NCBI RefSeq assembly: GCF_003073375.1
Contig: NZ_CP029002.1
Location: forward strand, 1,660,001-1,724,000
Length of the DNA stretch: 64,000 nt
Direction: 5' to 3'
Source: Lysinibacillus sp. 2017
GTDB taxonomy: Bacteria > Bacillota > Bacilli > Bacillales_A > Planococcaceae
In this document: positions 31,187 to 38,848 of the stretch, piece by piece
Layout: each line of letters starts with the position of its first letter
Numbering within the stretch: the first letter of the stretch is position 1
Translations under genes and position numbers: made by a program
Notes under the pieces: model-generated
The model's database searches: none
What the model was told of the DNA's origin: nothing
The model's input: the letters and a program-made list of their open reading frames with translations, nothing else

Positions 31187-31330
31187 TTGCCATTATTTAC
31201 TTTTTCCTTCATAATAGAAAGGTGCAAAAGCACACTATGGCACTTTGGCAGAGTACTAGCACTCTTGCTCCTTTGGTCATAGTTATTAGTAAAATAGCAA
31301 AAAGCTATTTTATAAAGGAGGAAATTTAAA
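31187..31330 (+). promoter_or_regulatory. Promoter and structured leader of queT (candidate preQ1-type riboswitch)
   Basis: The promoter is TTGCCA (31187-31192), 17 bases, CATAAT (31210-31215). The leader starts with GTGC-AAAA-GCAC, then an outer stem ACTATG/CATAGT enclosing GCAGAG/CTCTTGC with a TACTAGCA loop, and a last hairpin AAAATAGC-AAAAA-GCTATTTT directly before AAAGGAGG. queT genes are often controlled by preQ1 riboswitches, and the loop has the TAGC seen in preQ1-I. The arrangement does not fit the compact preQ1-I consensus exactly, so the class is uncertain. Confidence 0.45.
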
Positions 31331-31332
31331 TA

Positions 31333-31836
31333 ATGGCAACTTCTGTTTCAACGTCACGTGTTAGCGTGCATGAAACGGCTAAGGTGGCTATCATTGCTTC
31401 GCTTTATGTGGCAGTGACACTTGTTTTAGCTGTGATTAGTTTCGGTGCTGTTCAATTAAGACTATCCGAAATGTTTAACTATTTAGCACTTTTCCATAAA
31501 CGTTATATTATGGCGGTAACGCTTGGCGTAGTTATCGCAAATTTCTTATCACCGATGTGGTGGGTTGATGTACCGGTAGGTGGTATTGCGACATTCATTG
31601 CATTGATGATTTGTCGAATGCTAACAAAAAATATGAAAAGCTTGGTGTGGAAATTGATTGTAACCGGCATAATTTTTACAGCCTCGATGTTTACAGTAGC
31701 TGCACAAATCACGATCATATTTAATGCACCATTTTGGCCAACATATGGCATGGTAGCAGTCGGTGAAGCCTTTTCAATGCTAGTAGGTGGCATCACAATT
31801 TATTTATTACAGAAGAAAATTGATTTTACTAAATAA
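31333..31836 (+). CDS. queT: QueT-family queuosine precursor transporter
   Basis: A 167-residue membrane protein with five or six segments that fits QueT (COG4708): VAVTLVLAVISFGAVQLRLS, EMFNYLALFHKRYI, a conserved NFLSPMWWVDVPVGG and a last segment with VGEAFSMLVGG. QueT is the substrate-binding S component of an ECF-type importer for a queuosine precursor (preQ0/preQ1) used in tRNA modification. AAAGGAGG is upstream. The structured leader supports metabolite control. Confidence 0.88.
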   Translation: MATSVSTSRVSVHETAKVAIIASLYVAVTLVLAVISFGAVQLRLSEMFNYLALFHKRYIMAVTLGVVIANFLSPMWWVDVPVGGIATFIALMICRMLTKNMKSLVWKLIVTGIIFTASMFTVAAQITIIFNAPFWPTYGMVAVGEAFSMLVGGITIYLLQKKIDFTK

Positions 31837-31843
31837 CAGCTCC

Positions 31844-31872
31844 AGCCTCGCAAATTTAAGCGGGGCTTTTCT
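31844..31872 (+). terminator. Terminator of queT
   Basis: AGCCTCGC and GCGGGGCT pair (one wobble) around AAATTTAA, followed by TTTTC. Confidence 0.75.
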
Positions 31873-32009
31873 ATTGGGCTTATATAATACTATTTTAAAA
31901 ATAGTTAGAAACCCGAATCAGTATTTGATGAATCAATATGCAGCCATCTAGGGTGCATGTTACTGGGATTTTTACATAACATGAATTAACACGATTCTGG
32001 AGGATTCCA

Positions 32010-32735
32010 ATGCAGTATTTACCTATTATTCTTTCTTCTCTTTGTACAGGCTTAGGCGCCATTCCTGTTTTGTTAATTAAAAACGTTTCCCATAAAGGAA
32101 AGGATACATTGCTCGCTTATACAGCAGGCATAATGGTTGCCGCTTCCGCCTATGGTTTAATTCCATCTGCTCTCAAACTATCGAACATTACTGTATTGGT
32201 TATAGGGATACTGATCGGTACGTTTGTCCTCACGCTATTAGAAAGTATAATTCCACATGTTGATTTAGAGCATTCACGTAAACCGGCGACTAATTCGAGA
32301 GCAATCGTTTTGTTTTTAGTTGCCATGTCTTTACATAACTTGCCTGAGGGTTTATCAGTCGGTATTAGTAATGTACGCAATGGACAGGAGTTGGGGGTAC
32401 TTGTTGCGATTGCAATTGGACTTCAAAATGTACCAGATGGCTTTTTAGTTGCCCTGTTTTTAGTGACACAAAATGTGAAACGTAGTAAGGCCATTTTTTT
32501 GGCTACCTTGACAGGAATCATTGAAATGTGTGCTGGATTAATTGGTATATTATTTGGAGAATCGTTTGAATATATTGTCCCTTATGGCCTTGCTTTTGCT
32601 GCAGGTTCAATGCTCTTTGTTGTTTATAAAGAATTAATTCCAGAGAGTCATGGAGATGGCAATGAAAGAGCAGCAACAATCGCCTTCATTTTCGGCTTTC
32701 TGACAATGGTGATTTTAACGGATTGGTTTCGATAA
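32010..32735 (+). CDS. ZIP-family metal transporter
   Basis: A 241-residue membrane protein with eight segments. The metal-binding helix SLHNLPEGLSVGI and its partner GLQNVPDGFLVALFL are the ZIP signatures; a His- and charge-rich loop (PHVDLEHSRK) precedes them. It imports divalent cations such as zinc or iron along their gradient. TGGAGGA precedes the ATG. It converges on the TrmO-like gene with only five bases between stops. Confidence 0.9.
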   Translation: MQYLPIILSSLCTGLGAIPVLLIKNVSHKGKDTLLAYTAGIMVAASAYGLIPSALKLSNITVLVIGILIGTFVLTLLESIIPHVDLEHSRKPATNSRAIVLFLVAMSLHNLPEGLSVGISNVRNGQELGVLVAIAIGLQNVPDGFLVALFLVTQNVKRSKAIFLATLTGIIEMCAGLIGILFGESFEYIVPYGLAFAAGSMLFVVYKELIPESHGDGNERAATIAFIFGFLTMVILTDWFR

Positions 32736-32740
32736 CAATA

Positions 32741-33205
32741 TTAATCTCCCCAATAATTTTCCATTAAAGAGATGGACCAATTCGGTTGTCTTACTTCACC
32801 TTTAGGTAGGAATTCCTTCATTACTGGCTTCATGTCGATAATGGGCGTTCCATCTATTGCATCTAATCCTTTAACAATTAAAGCCCGCTCTTTAACGTCA
32901 ACCAGTTCAACCATAGTTACGCCCAATTTATTTGGTCTATTTTTTCCCCGTTGAACGAAGATCCCAACCTCAGGATATGCTTGATTGTTTCTTGGATGTC
33001 TTGCTTCATATTGAATTTGATGATCGGATACTTTATCAAAGTAAAAAATGATTTCTAAATGCGAGAATTCATTGATACCTTTTAATGATGAAGTATTAAT
33101 ATTTTCTGCAAGTTCAATTGTTGATAAGATGGAACCCCAATTATCATCCGCAATCTCTTTTCGATTATTATTTACATAAGCTACGGGCTGGATTGAATAC
33201 TGCAT
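32741..33205 (-). CDS. TrmO/TsaA-like tRNA methyltransferase
   Basis: A 154-residue protein of the UPF0066/TsaA family: IQPVAYVNNNR at the start, GINEFSHLEIIFYF, ARHPRNNQAYPEVGIFVQRG, RPNKLGVTMVELV and LDAIDGTPIIDMKP. E. coli TrmO uses SAM to N6-methylate t6A37 in tRNA-Thr; this protein lacks the C-terminal extension of the E. coli enzyme, as is usual in shorter homologues. AGGAGG lies upstream on the minus strand. Confidence 0.87.
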   Translation of the reverse strand: MQYSIQPVAYVNNNRKEIADDNWGSILSTIELAENINTSSLKGINEFSHLEIIFYFDKVSDHQIQYEARHPRNNQAYPEVGIFVQRGKNRPNKLGVTMVELVDVKERALIVKGLDAIDGTPIIDMKPVMKEFLPKGEVRQPNWSISLMENYWGD

Positions 33206-33360
33206 TTGCTGTTCCTCCTTATTTGAATAAAAAATCCCATTATTTTCATATTCATCATACCAACTACAATATATAAAAGATAATATTCATCTATTATATA
33301 GTGTCATAACTTTGTCTTATGGAGCAGCGGGGGAGAATGGGAAATTTTAAATCAAATAAT

Positions 33361-33389
33361 TGTAACCTTTTCTAAACCTCAAACGAATA
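33361..33389 (+). promoter_or_regulatory. Candidate ECF-type promoter of the sigma/amidase operon
   Basis: TGTAAC (33361-33366) and CGAATA (33384-33389), 17 bases apart, resemble the AAC/CG-type promoters read by Bacillus ECF sigma factors and sit 30 bases before the sigma start. This suggests autoregulation. It was judged by eye only. Confidence 0.35.
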
Positions 33390-33418
33390 ATGAGTGAACA
33401 GATTGAGGAGGGATAAGC

Positions 33419-33958
33419 TTGATTGATCGAAAGGACTTAGAATCGAGTATCGTTGAGATTTACCACAAACATTATTTAGACGTATTTCGATTTCTTATTT
33501 GTTTTTCAGGAAATCAAAACGATGCAGAGGACTTGACGCAAGAAGTATTTATTCGTGTATTAAAAAACTTACCAAATTTTAAAGAAGGCAACAATCTAAA
33601 GACATGGATCTTCTCCATCGCCAAACATGTAGCAGTAGACCATTATCGAAAAAAGAAGTTTACCGCTGTCTTTAAGGAAGGGTTTTTCACGCAATTAGAG
33701 TCTAAAGACAAAAAGCCTGATGAAGAGGTTGAAATTTCTGAAATGGAACAAATGGTGCATGCAGCGATTTCTAAATTAAAGCCAAAATATAGGGCGGTCG
33801 TCATTTTGCGCGGCATCAATGAATGCTCCATCAAGGAGACGTCGGAAATTCTACAATGTAGTGAATCAAAAGTGAAAGTAGATTACCACAGAGCATTGAA
33901 AGACCTGAAAGGAAAATTGAATATTGGCGTAGAGGGGGTTTTGACAAATGTTAAATGA
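33419..33958 (+). CDS. ECF RNA polymerase sigma factor
   Basis: A 179-residue protein with region 2 (YLDVFRFLICFSGNQNDAED, LTQEVFIRVLKNL, LKTWIFSIAKHVAVDHYR) and region 4 (LKPKYRAVVILRGINECSIK, SESKVKVDYHRALKDLK). It starts at TTG with GAGGAGGG six bases upstream. It belongs to a different subgroup from the three DUF4179-type pairs. Its stop overlaps the next gene by 11 bases; that partner is an anchored amidase rather than a standard anti-sigma. Confidence 0.9.
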   Translation: MIDRKDLESSIVEIYHKHYLDVFRFLICFSGNQNDAEDLTQEVFIRVLKNLPNFKEGNNLKTWIFSIAKHVAVDHYRKKKFTAVFKEGFFTQLESKDKKPDEEVEISEMEQMVHAAISKLKPKYRAVVILRGINECSIKETSEILQCSESKVKVDYHRALKDLKGKLNIGVEGVLTNVK

Positions 33959-34853
33959 AAAAGAACTATTTCAAATGATGAAAGAAACGTATCCTCAACA
34001 TCCAAGTAAGGACTTTATTGCATCAACCGAAAAGAAGTTGAGACAAAAGGCAAGAGGTATGAAGCGAACGAGCAGTGTAAAAAGATTATCAGCTGTCACA
34101 AGCAGTATTTTACTTTTCGCAATCGTATTATCCTATATGCTTTTCTTTATAGAGGACAAGTCAATTACAACTATGTTTAGTCATGCTGGCAATGGATCGT
34201 CCGCCACTGCCATTGATGACAAAAATCCAGTAGTGTTTATTTACCACACACATAATCACGAATCATATTTGCCAGAACATAATATCACACAATTTGGCGA
34301 ACCATTTAGCCCAACTAAAAATGTCACTTTAGTCGGAAAGGCTTTAAGTGAGGCTCTAAAGGAAAACAATATTAACAGTGTGTACAGTGAGACCGATATT
34401 TTCGAAATGCTACAGGAACAAAATTTAACTTTCAATGACGCCTATACCATTTCGAGGGAAGTTGTACAGGATGCCGTAAATAAATATAACAGCATTAAAA
34501 TGGTTTTCGATATACACAGAGATTCCGAAAAAAGAACAACAACCACAATCAAGATTGACGGAATCAATTATGCAAGAATCGGGTTTGTTGTATCAAAGAC
34601 AAGCGATAATTATGAAAAAAACAAAGCATTTGCCAACCGCATTCATGAAAAATTAGAGCAACTGTATCCTGGATTATCAAAAGGTGTTAGTGAAAAAGGT
34701 GTGAATCCTCGAAACACATATAATCAAGATGTCTATGATCAAGCCGCCTTGTTAAACATTGGTGGTGTTGAAAATACATTAGAGGAATCTTATAGAACTA
34801 CTAATGCTTTAGCAAAAGCTATTAAGGAAATAATTCAGGAATTAAAAGAATAA
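33948..34853 (+). CDS. Membrane-anchored SpoIIP-type peptidoglycan amidase, putative anti-sigma
   Basis: A 301-residue protein with a cytosolic basic N-terminus of 45 residues (KDFIASTEKKLRQKARGM), one membrane segment (about 46-66) and an external domain matching SpoIIP amidase/endopeptidase. Putative zinc ligands are His in VFIYHTHNHESYLP and in VFDIHRDSE, with Glu in GGVENTLEES. SpoIIP degrades septal peptidoglycan in engulfment. Here the N-terminus has the layout of an anti-sigma factor, overlapping an ECF sigma gene. The protein may therefore hold the sigma inside while cutting wall outside. Confidence 0.85.
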   Translation: MLNEKELFQMMKETYPQHPSKDFIASTEKKLRQKARGMKRTSSVKRLSAVTSSILLFAIVLSYMLFFIEDKSITTMFSHAGNGSSATAIDDKNPVVFIYHTHNHESYLPEHNITQFGEPFSPTKNVTLVGKALSEALKENNINSVYSETDIFEMLQEQNLTFNDAYTISREVVQDAVNKYNSIKMVFDIHRDSEKRTTTTIKIDGINYARIGFVVSKTSDNYEKNKAFANRIHEKLEQLYPGLSKGVSEKGVNPRNTYNQDVYDQAALLNIGGVENTLEESYRTTNALAKAIKEIIQELKE

Positions 34854-34892
34854 AATTATGTTTGGGTAATCTTTGTCCCATAAAAATATAAT

Positions 34893-34927
34893 GAGTTGTT
34901 GATCGACAAAGTTCAACAGCTCTTTTT
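34893..34927 (+). terminator. Terminator of the sigma/amidase operon
   Basis: GAGTTGTTGA and TTCAACAGCTC pair with one G-T wobble around TCGACAAAG, followed by TTTTTAC. Confidence 0.7.
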
Positions 34928-35039
34928 ACAGTTAGATACAATTTAAGTAGTTATTATAATTATCAAACAATCTTTGAAAATAAATTAATTTAGACTTCGA
35001 AAATTATGTAATAATAAGTAAAAAAGGAAGTGACTTGCT

Positions 35040-35810
35040 GTGGAAAAAAATTCGAAAAATCGATGGGATGACAGTCATCGTCCGTGGGCTCTACCGAATT
35101 TACCTTGGACGATGAAACAGACATGGAGCGATCTTTTATTTGCCCATTATCCAATTAAATTTGAAGCATTACGAAAGTTAGTACCTGAAGAACTGCCTTT
35201 GGATTCATATAATGATATGTGCTGGATTGGGGTTGTGCCGTTTCGTATGTCGGGAGTTAGGCTACGAGGATTGCCACCTATTCCGGGAACAGACCAATTT
35301 CCGGAGCTGAATGTACGGACCTATGTAGTGCTAAATGGTAAGCCTGGCGTGTACTTTTTTAGTTTGGATGCTGCCAACTGGCTTGCTGTACAGGGAGCTA
35401 AAACTCTCTATCATTTACCATATTGGTACTCTGAAATGGAAATCAAAAATAGTGGAACAACAACTATTGAATTTGAAAGTAAGAGACGAAAGGACACTGA
35501 AATTGAATTAGCGTGTAGCTATAGACCGATTTCAGAACCATTTCAAGCACCTATTGGGTCTTTCGAGGAATGGTTGGTCGAGCGTTACTGCTTTTATACG
35601 TTAAATTCCTCAGGTGTACCACTACGTTGCGATATTTTACATGAGCCTTGGATATTACAAAATGCAGAAGCAGAATTTAAGCATAATTCGATACTGTCCA
35701 AGCAAGGAATTGCTGTTGAGAGTGATTTGCCTATACTGCATTTTGCAAAAAAAATAGAGGTGCGTGCTTGGCCATTGGTTCATCATTTCACGAATCGTTT
35801 TAGTATTTGA
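35040..35810 (+). CDS. YqjF-family DUF2071 protein
   Basis: A 256-residue soluble protein matching YqjF/DUF2071: MKQTWSDLLFAHYPIKFEAL, LVPEELPLDSYNDMCWIGVV, a RTYVVLNGKPGVYFFSLDA block and a late WLVERYCFYTL. The start is GTG; AAAAAGGAAG lies about eight bases upstream. The family is widespread in Bacillales without a proven function. It is followed closely by a GNAT gene, possibly co-transcribed. Confidence 0.85.
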   Translation: MEKNSKNRWDDSHRPWALPNLPWTMKQTWSDLLFAHYPIKFEALRKLVPEELPLDSYNDMCWIGVVPFRMSGVRLRGLPPIPGTDQFPELNVRTYVVLNGKPGVYFFSLDAANWLAVQGAKTLYHLPYWYSEMEIKNSGTTTIEFESKRRKDTEIELACSYRPISEPFQAPIGSFEEWLVERYCFYTLNSSGVPLRCDILHEPWILQNAEAEFKHNSILSKQGIAVESDLPILHFAKKIEVRAWPLVHHFTNRFSI

Positions 35811-35865
35811 GGACAGAGATAGTTATCGCTTTAAGCTGGAAAATCTCAGGAGGGAGGAGTTTGTA

Positions 35866-36411
35866 ATAATAGTAAATCCAATAGAATTCCATATTCGTAA
35901 TTTAACCTATTCTTTAAGGTCAGCGAAACAAGAGGATGCGAAAAAATTGTCTGAAGTACGATTCCAAATCGATGGTGAAACAGAAAATATGGATAGGGAA
36001 CAAGGGGAAGCGTACATAGATGAGGTTGGTTTTAAACAGTTAATTAAAGAAGACACAAAAAAATCTCATAATCTTTTTCTAGTCTGTGAAGTAAGCGGTA
36101 GTATAGTAGGCTTTTCAAGGTGTGAAGGCAATGAGTTGAAAAGAATGGCTCATAAAGTGGAGTTTGGTGTTTGTGTACTAAAGGATTTTTGGGGCTATAG
36201 CATTGGTACGAACTTGTTAAAGGAATCTATTAAATGGGCTGATGCTAACGATATTAGAAAAATGACTTTAAATGTACTCGAAACCAATGAAAAAGCCATC
36301 ATGCTGTATAAAAAGTTAGGGTTTGAACAAGAAGGCGTACTAAAAAATGATAGGCTACTATCCGATGGGAATTATTATAATACAGTTGTCATGGGAAGAT
36401 TTAATGAATAA
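35866..36411 (+). CDS. GNAT-family N-acetyltransferase, apparent ATA start
   Basis: A domain of about 181 residues with GNAT motifs: LRSAKQEDAKKLSEVRFQ, the acetyl-CoA loop VLKDFWGYSIGTNLLKESIK and ETNEKAIMLYKKLGFEQEGV. A strong AGGAGGGAGGAG (35849-35859) is followed at the right distance only by GTA-ATA-ATA-GTA; ATA at 35866 is eight bases after GGAGG. An ATG at 35764 is in frame but lies inside the YqjF gene and adds 34 unrelated-looking residues. The substrate is unknown. Confidence 0.8.
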   Translation: MIVNPIEFHIRNLTYSLRSAKQEDAKKLSEVRFQIDGETENMDREQGEAYIDEVGFKQLIKEDTKKSHNLFLVCEVSGSIVGFSRCEGNELKRMAHKVEFGVCVLKDFWGYSIGTNLLKESIKWADANDIRKMTLNVLETNEKAIMLYKKLGFEQEGVLKNDRLLSDGNYYNTVVMGRFNE

Positions 36412-36433
36412 ATTAAACAGCAGGCTTCATGGG

Positions 36434-36545
36434 GAATAGAATACTACAAAATGAGGAAAGGCTTTTTGCGCATATTATACAGATGGAAAATGAAATTTCA
36501 TTAATCACCAGCATTATTCCGCAAGCGGGCTATTTTGCGGAATAA
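36434..36545 (+). pseudogene. Fragment of a DJ-1/PfpI-family gene
   Basis: The frame reading [20 protein letters not shown] then ISLITSIIP is the mid-portion of a DJ-1/PfpI (class I glutamine amidotransferase-like) protein with neither start nor end. It begins at AATAGAATACT, exactly where the larger fragment at 37846 begins. It is a short dead relic. Confidence 0.55.
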
Positions 36546-36572
36546 ATTATGCTAAACAAGGGAGATTCTAAT

Positions 36573-37067
36573 ATGGATTTAGCTTTGGAAATCGCTCTAC
36601 CTCTTATAATAGTAGGTGGAATTGCTGTATTCGTAGTGAAAAGAATGGAGCGCAAACTTAAGAAAGGCACCTTGGGTAAGAAAAATTCAAAAGGTGCTCA
36701 AATTTTATTAGATAGTTTAATACCGCTGGGAATGGTAATTGGTTATGTTGTTGGGATACTCCTTAGCATATTTTCTCCAATCTCTTTACTTTCTGCAATT
36801 AGTTTAGGAGCTGGATTCGGTTTGTTATTTGGATACTTTGCTTATGAAATTTATAGCAAAAAAGAGTATATGATTCCTTTAATTCTTTCGTTAGGATCAA
36901 TGGCATTCCTATATTTATTGGGGTTTATATTCGATATAGATTTTCTTGTATTTAAGATTACACCTTCAAGTACTGAAGTTGCCCTCTTACCAATCATTAT
37001 TGGTTTATTAATAGCGTTTATTGGTGACAAAATAGTCGATTCTAAATCAATAAAAAGAGAAAATTAA
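36573..37067 (+). CDS. Hypothetical multi-pass membrane protein
   Basis: A 164-residue protein with four or five hydrophobic segments separated by a basic loop (VKRMERKLKKGTLGKKNSKG). The ATG at 36573 is eight bases after GGGAG; an in-frame ATG at 36549 lacks a ribosome site. No family was recognised. It is a single gene flanked by relics of DJ-1-like genes. Confidence 0.65.
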   Translation: MDLALEIALPLIIVGGIAVFVVKRMERKLKKGTLGKKNSKGAQILLDSLIPLGMVIGYVVGILLSIFSPISLLSAISLGAGFGLLFGYFAYEIYSKKEYMIPLILSLGSMAFLYLLGFIFDIDFLVFKITPSSTEVALLPIIIGLLIAFIGDKIVDSKSIKREN

Positions 37068-37153
37068 CATTTGTGATATTCATTATGGGTATTTAAAATA
37101 TGGATTATTATATATAAGGAACATAAGTTTTTGTTTTATGAAGGGGAGAATGA

Positions 37154-37516
37154 ATGATGTGGAAAGCATTAGAATGTGTTGCAATTTATACAGAAGACAT
37201 TGAAAAGTCGGTAAAGTTCTATCAATCATTAGGGTTAACAAAATCTTGGGAAACATTTCAAGACGAAGAAAAACAATGGACACTGGTTGGCATGAAATTT
37301 CCTGATGGTAATTCAGAGTTAGTATTAAAGAATAACCCCAATTTGAATTTTATTGAAGCGGAAATTGTTGTTGAAGACGTTCGGGAGGCTTACAAAAGAT
37401 TAAAATTAAATACTGAAGTGCAGTGGATTCGCACGCCTTTCCCTAATTCTTTAGGTGGTCATGTTGCTGTAATGCAAGCACCAGATGGAAATGTGTTTGT
37501 TTTAGTAGGTAAATAA
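37154..37516 (+). CDS. VOC-family protein
   Basis: A 120-residue protein with the VOC fold: LECVAIYTEDIEKSVKFYQS and SLG at the start, and HVAVMQAPDGNVFVLVG at the end. AAGGGGAG precedes the two adjacent ATG codons. This is the glyoxalase/dioxygenase-like superfamily; the specific substrate is not evident. It is near another, broken VOC gene (FosB-like) but is not closely similar to it. Confidence 0.82.
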   Translation: MMWKALECVAIYTEDIEKSVKFYQSLGLTKSWETFQDEEKQWTLVGMKFPDGNSELVLKNNPNLNFIEAEIVVEDVREAYKRLKLNTEVQWIRTPFPNSLGGHVAVMQAPDGNVFVLVGK

Positions 37517-37632
37517 TAAGAATAAATCTGTTGAAGTGTAGTTACTTATTTACTTCGTTAAGGATTAGGGATATTTCCCACTACAATTAACGACCCAGTT
37601 TAATTTAAGATTCAAACTTAGGGGTGATAAAA

Positions 37633-37914
37633 GTGTCTATAAAAGGTCTTAATCATTTACTATTTTCAGTTACTGATTTAGAAGATTCAATAGAGTTTTA
37701 TCATAAAGTTTTTGATGCTAAATTGTTAGTAAAGGGTAAAAAAACTGCTTACTTCGATATAAATGGTATGTGGCTTGCTCTGAACGTAGAGAAAAATATA
37801 CCCCGTAATGAAATAAGCCAATCCTATACACATATTGCCTTTTCAATAGAATACTGCAAAATGAGGAAAGACTATTTGATTTTATTCGAGAGATGGAAAG
37901 TAAAGTTGCATTAA
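37633..37914 (+). pseudogene. fosB: Truncated FosB-like thiol transferase gene joined to a DJ-1 fragment
   Basis: From GTG at 37633 (GGGGTG six bases before) the frame reads [40 protein letters not shown], then MWLALNVE and [14 protein letters not shown], closely matching the N-terminal half of FosB-type VOC enzymes, which add a thiol to fosfomycin. At 37846 the match stops and DJ-1-family sequence begins in another frame, so the product ends after 22 foreign residues. The C-terminal metal ligands are lost, so fosfomycin resistance is not expected. Confidence 0.75.
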
Positions 37915-38165
37915 TTGCCAGCATTTCTAGTTCTCCCTATCTCCTAGCTAAAGCGGGCGTGTTAAAGGGTAAAAAATATACAGTCGGATTGACGGAACAA
38001 GCACGTGAGACGTTAGGGATTTTTGAACGTGAACATTATTCGGATAATCTCGTAGTCCAAGATGGTAAATTAATTACTGCTACAGGGAGTGGGTTTATAC
38101 AGTTTGGAACATTAATAGGAAAAGCATTGAACCTTTCTTTTGATGAAAGATGGTACCAAGGTTAA
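37846..38165 (+). pseudogene. C-terminal part of a DJ-1/PfpI-family gene
   Basis: Starting at AATAGAATACT the frame reads [20 protein letters not shown], then [44 protein letters not shown] and GKALNL, the C-terminal two-thirds of a DJ-1/PfpI protein. The nucleophile-bearing N-terminal half is replaced by FosB sequence. A TTG or ATG inside could give a short product, but there is no ribosome site. Confidence 0.7.
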
Positions 38166-38202
38166 ATGCTGGTGGAAAAATCCTTTATAGAAAGGTGAGT
38201 TT

Positions 38203-38727
38203 ATGAGCATAGGTAGAGAGTATTTGAGAACAGTTCTTCAACGCTTTACAGAAGCAAAAATAACGGCCGAAAAAGCAATTGAGCAATTAACGGAAAGTGA
38301 ATTGTTTTGGACTCCTGATGAAGAGTCTAATAGTATTGCGATTATTATCAAACATATGAGTGGAAATATGGTTTCTCGTTGGACTGATTTTTTTACAACA
38401 GATGGGGAAAAACCGGACCGTAATCGGGATGAAGAATTTGTAGGAGATTTTCATACGAAAGATCAGGTTATGGAACTGTGGAACCTTGGTTGGACTACCT
38501 TTTTAACGTCATTAAAAGACATTGACGAAGAACACCTGTTAAAAACAATTACGATCCGAAATGAGTCGCATTCAGTGATAGAAGCAATTGAACGTCAAAT
38601 GTACCATTATTCTTATCATATTGGGCAAATCATTTATATAGCCAAACATTTAAAATCAAGTAATTGGCAATCATTAACGATTCCTAAGAAATCCAAGAAG
38701 GACAATGTAACTAAATCCGGACTGTAA
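38203..38727 (+). CDS. DUF1572/DinB-like protein
   Basis: A 174-residue four-helix-bundle protein of the DinB/DUF1572 type. It starts REYLRTVLQRFTEAKITAEK, contains SNSIAIIIKHMSGNMVSRW with a metal-ligand His, and later MYHYSYHIGQIIYIAKHL with two further His. DinB-like enzymes are often metal- and thiol-dependent transferases; the role here is unknown. AGAAAGGTGAG precedes the ATG. Confidence 0.85.
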   Translation: MSIGREYLRTVLQRFTEAKITAEKAIEQLTESELFWTPDEESNSIAIIIKHMSGNMVSRWTDFFTTDGEKPDRNRDEEFVGDFHTKDQVMELWNLGWTTFLTSLKDIDEEHLLKTITIRNESHSVIEAIERQMYHYSYHIGQIIYIAKHLKSSNWQSLTIPKKSKKDNVTKSGL

Positions 38728-38848
38728 GCGTAACTAGATAAGCTTCTGTCCAAAATTCTAATTTATAGCCGTCGTTTACTAAACTTTGCTTTATTCATCA
38801 TTCGATAATTTCGCATACTAATATATAGGTTCCATCCAAAATAGTAAC

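Noticed and set aside
37633-37914. Functional fosfomycin-resistance gene
   Set aside because: Only the N-terminal half of FosB remains; the C-terminal half with metal and substrate residues is replaced by out-of-frame DJ-1 sequence.
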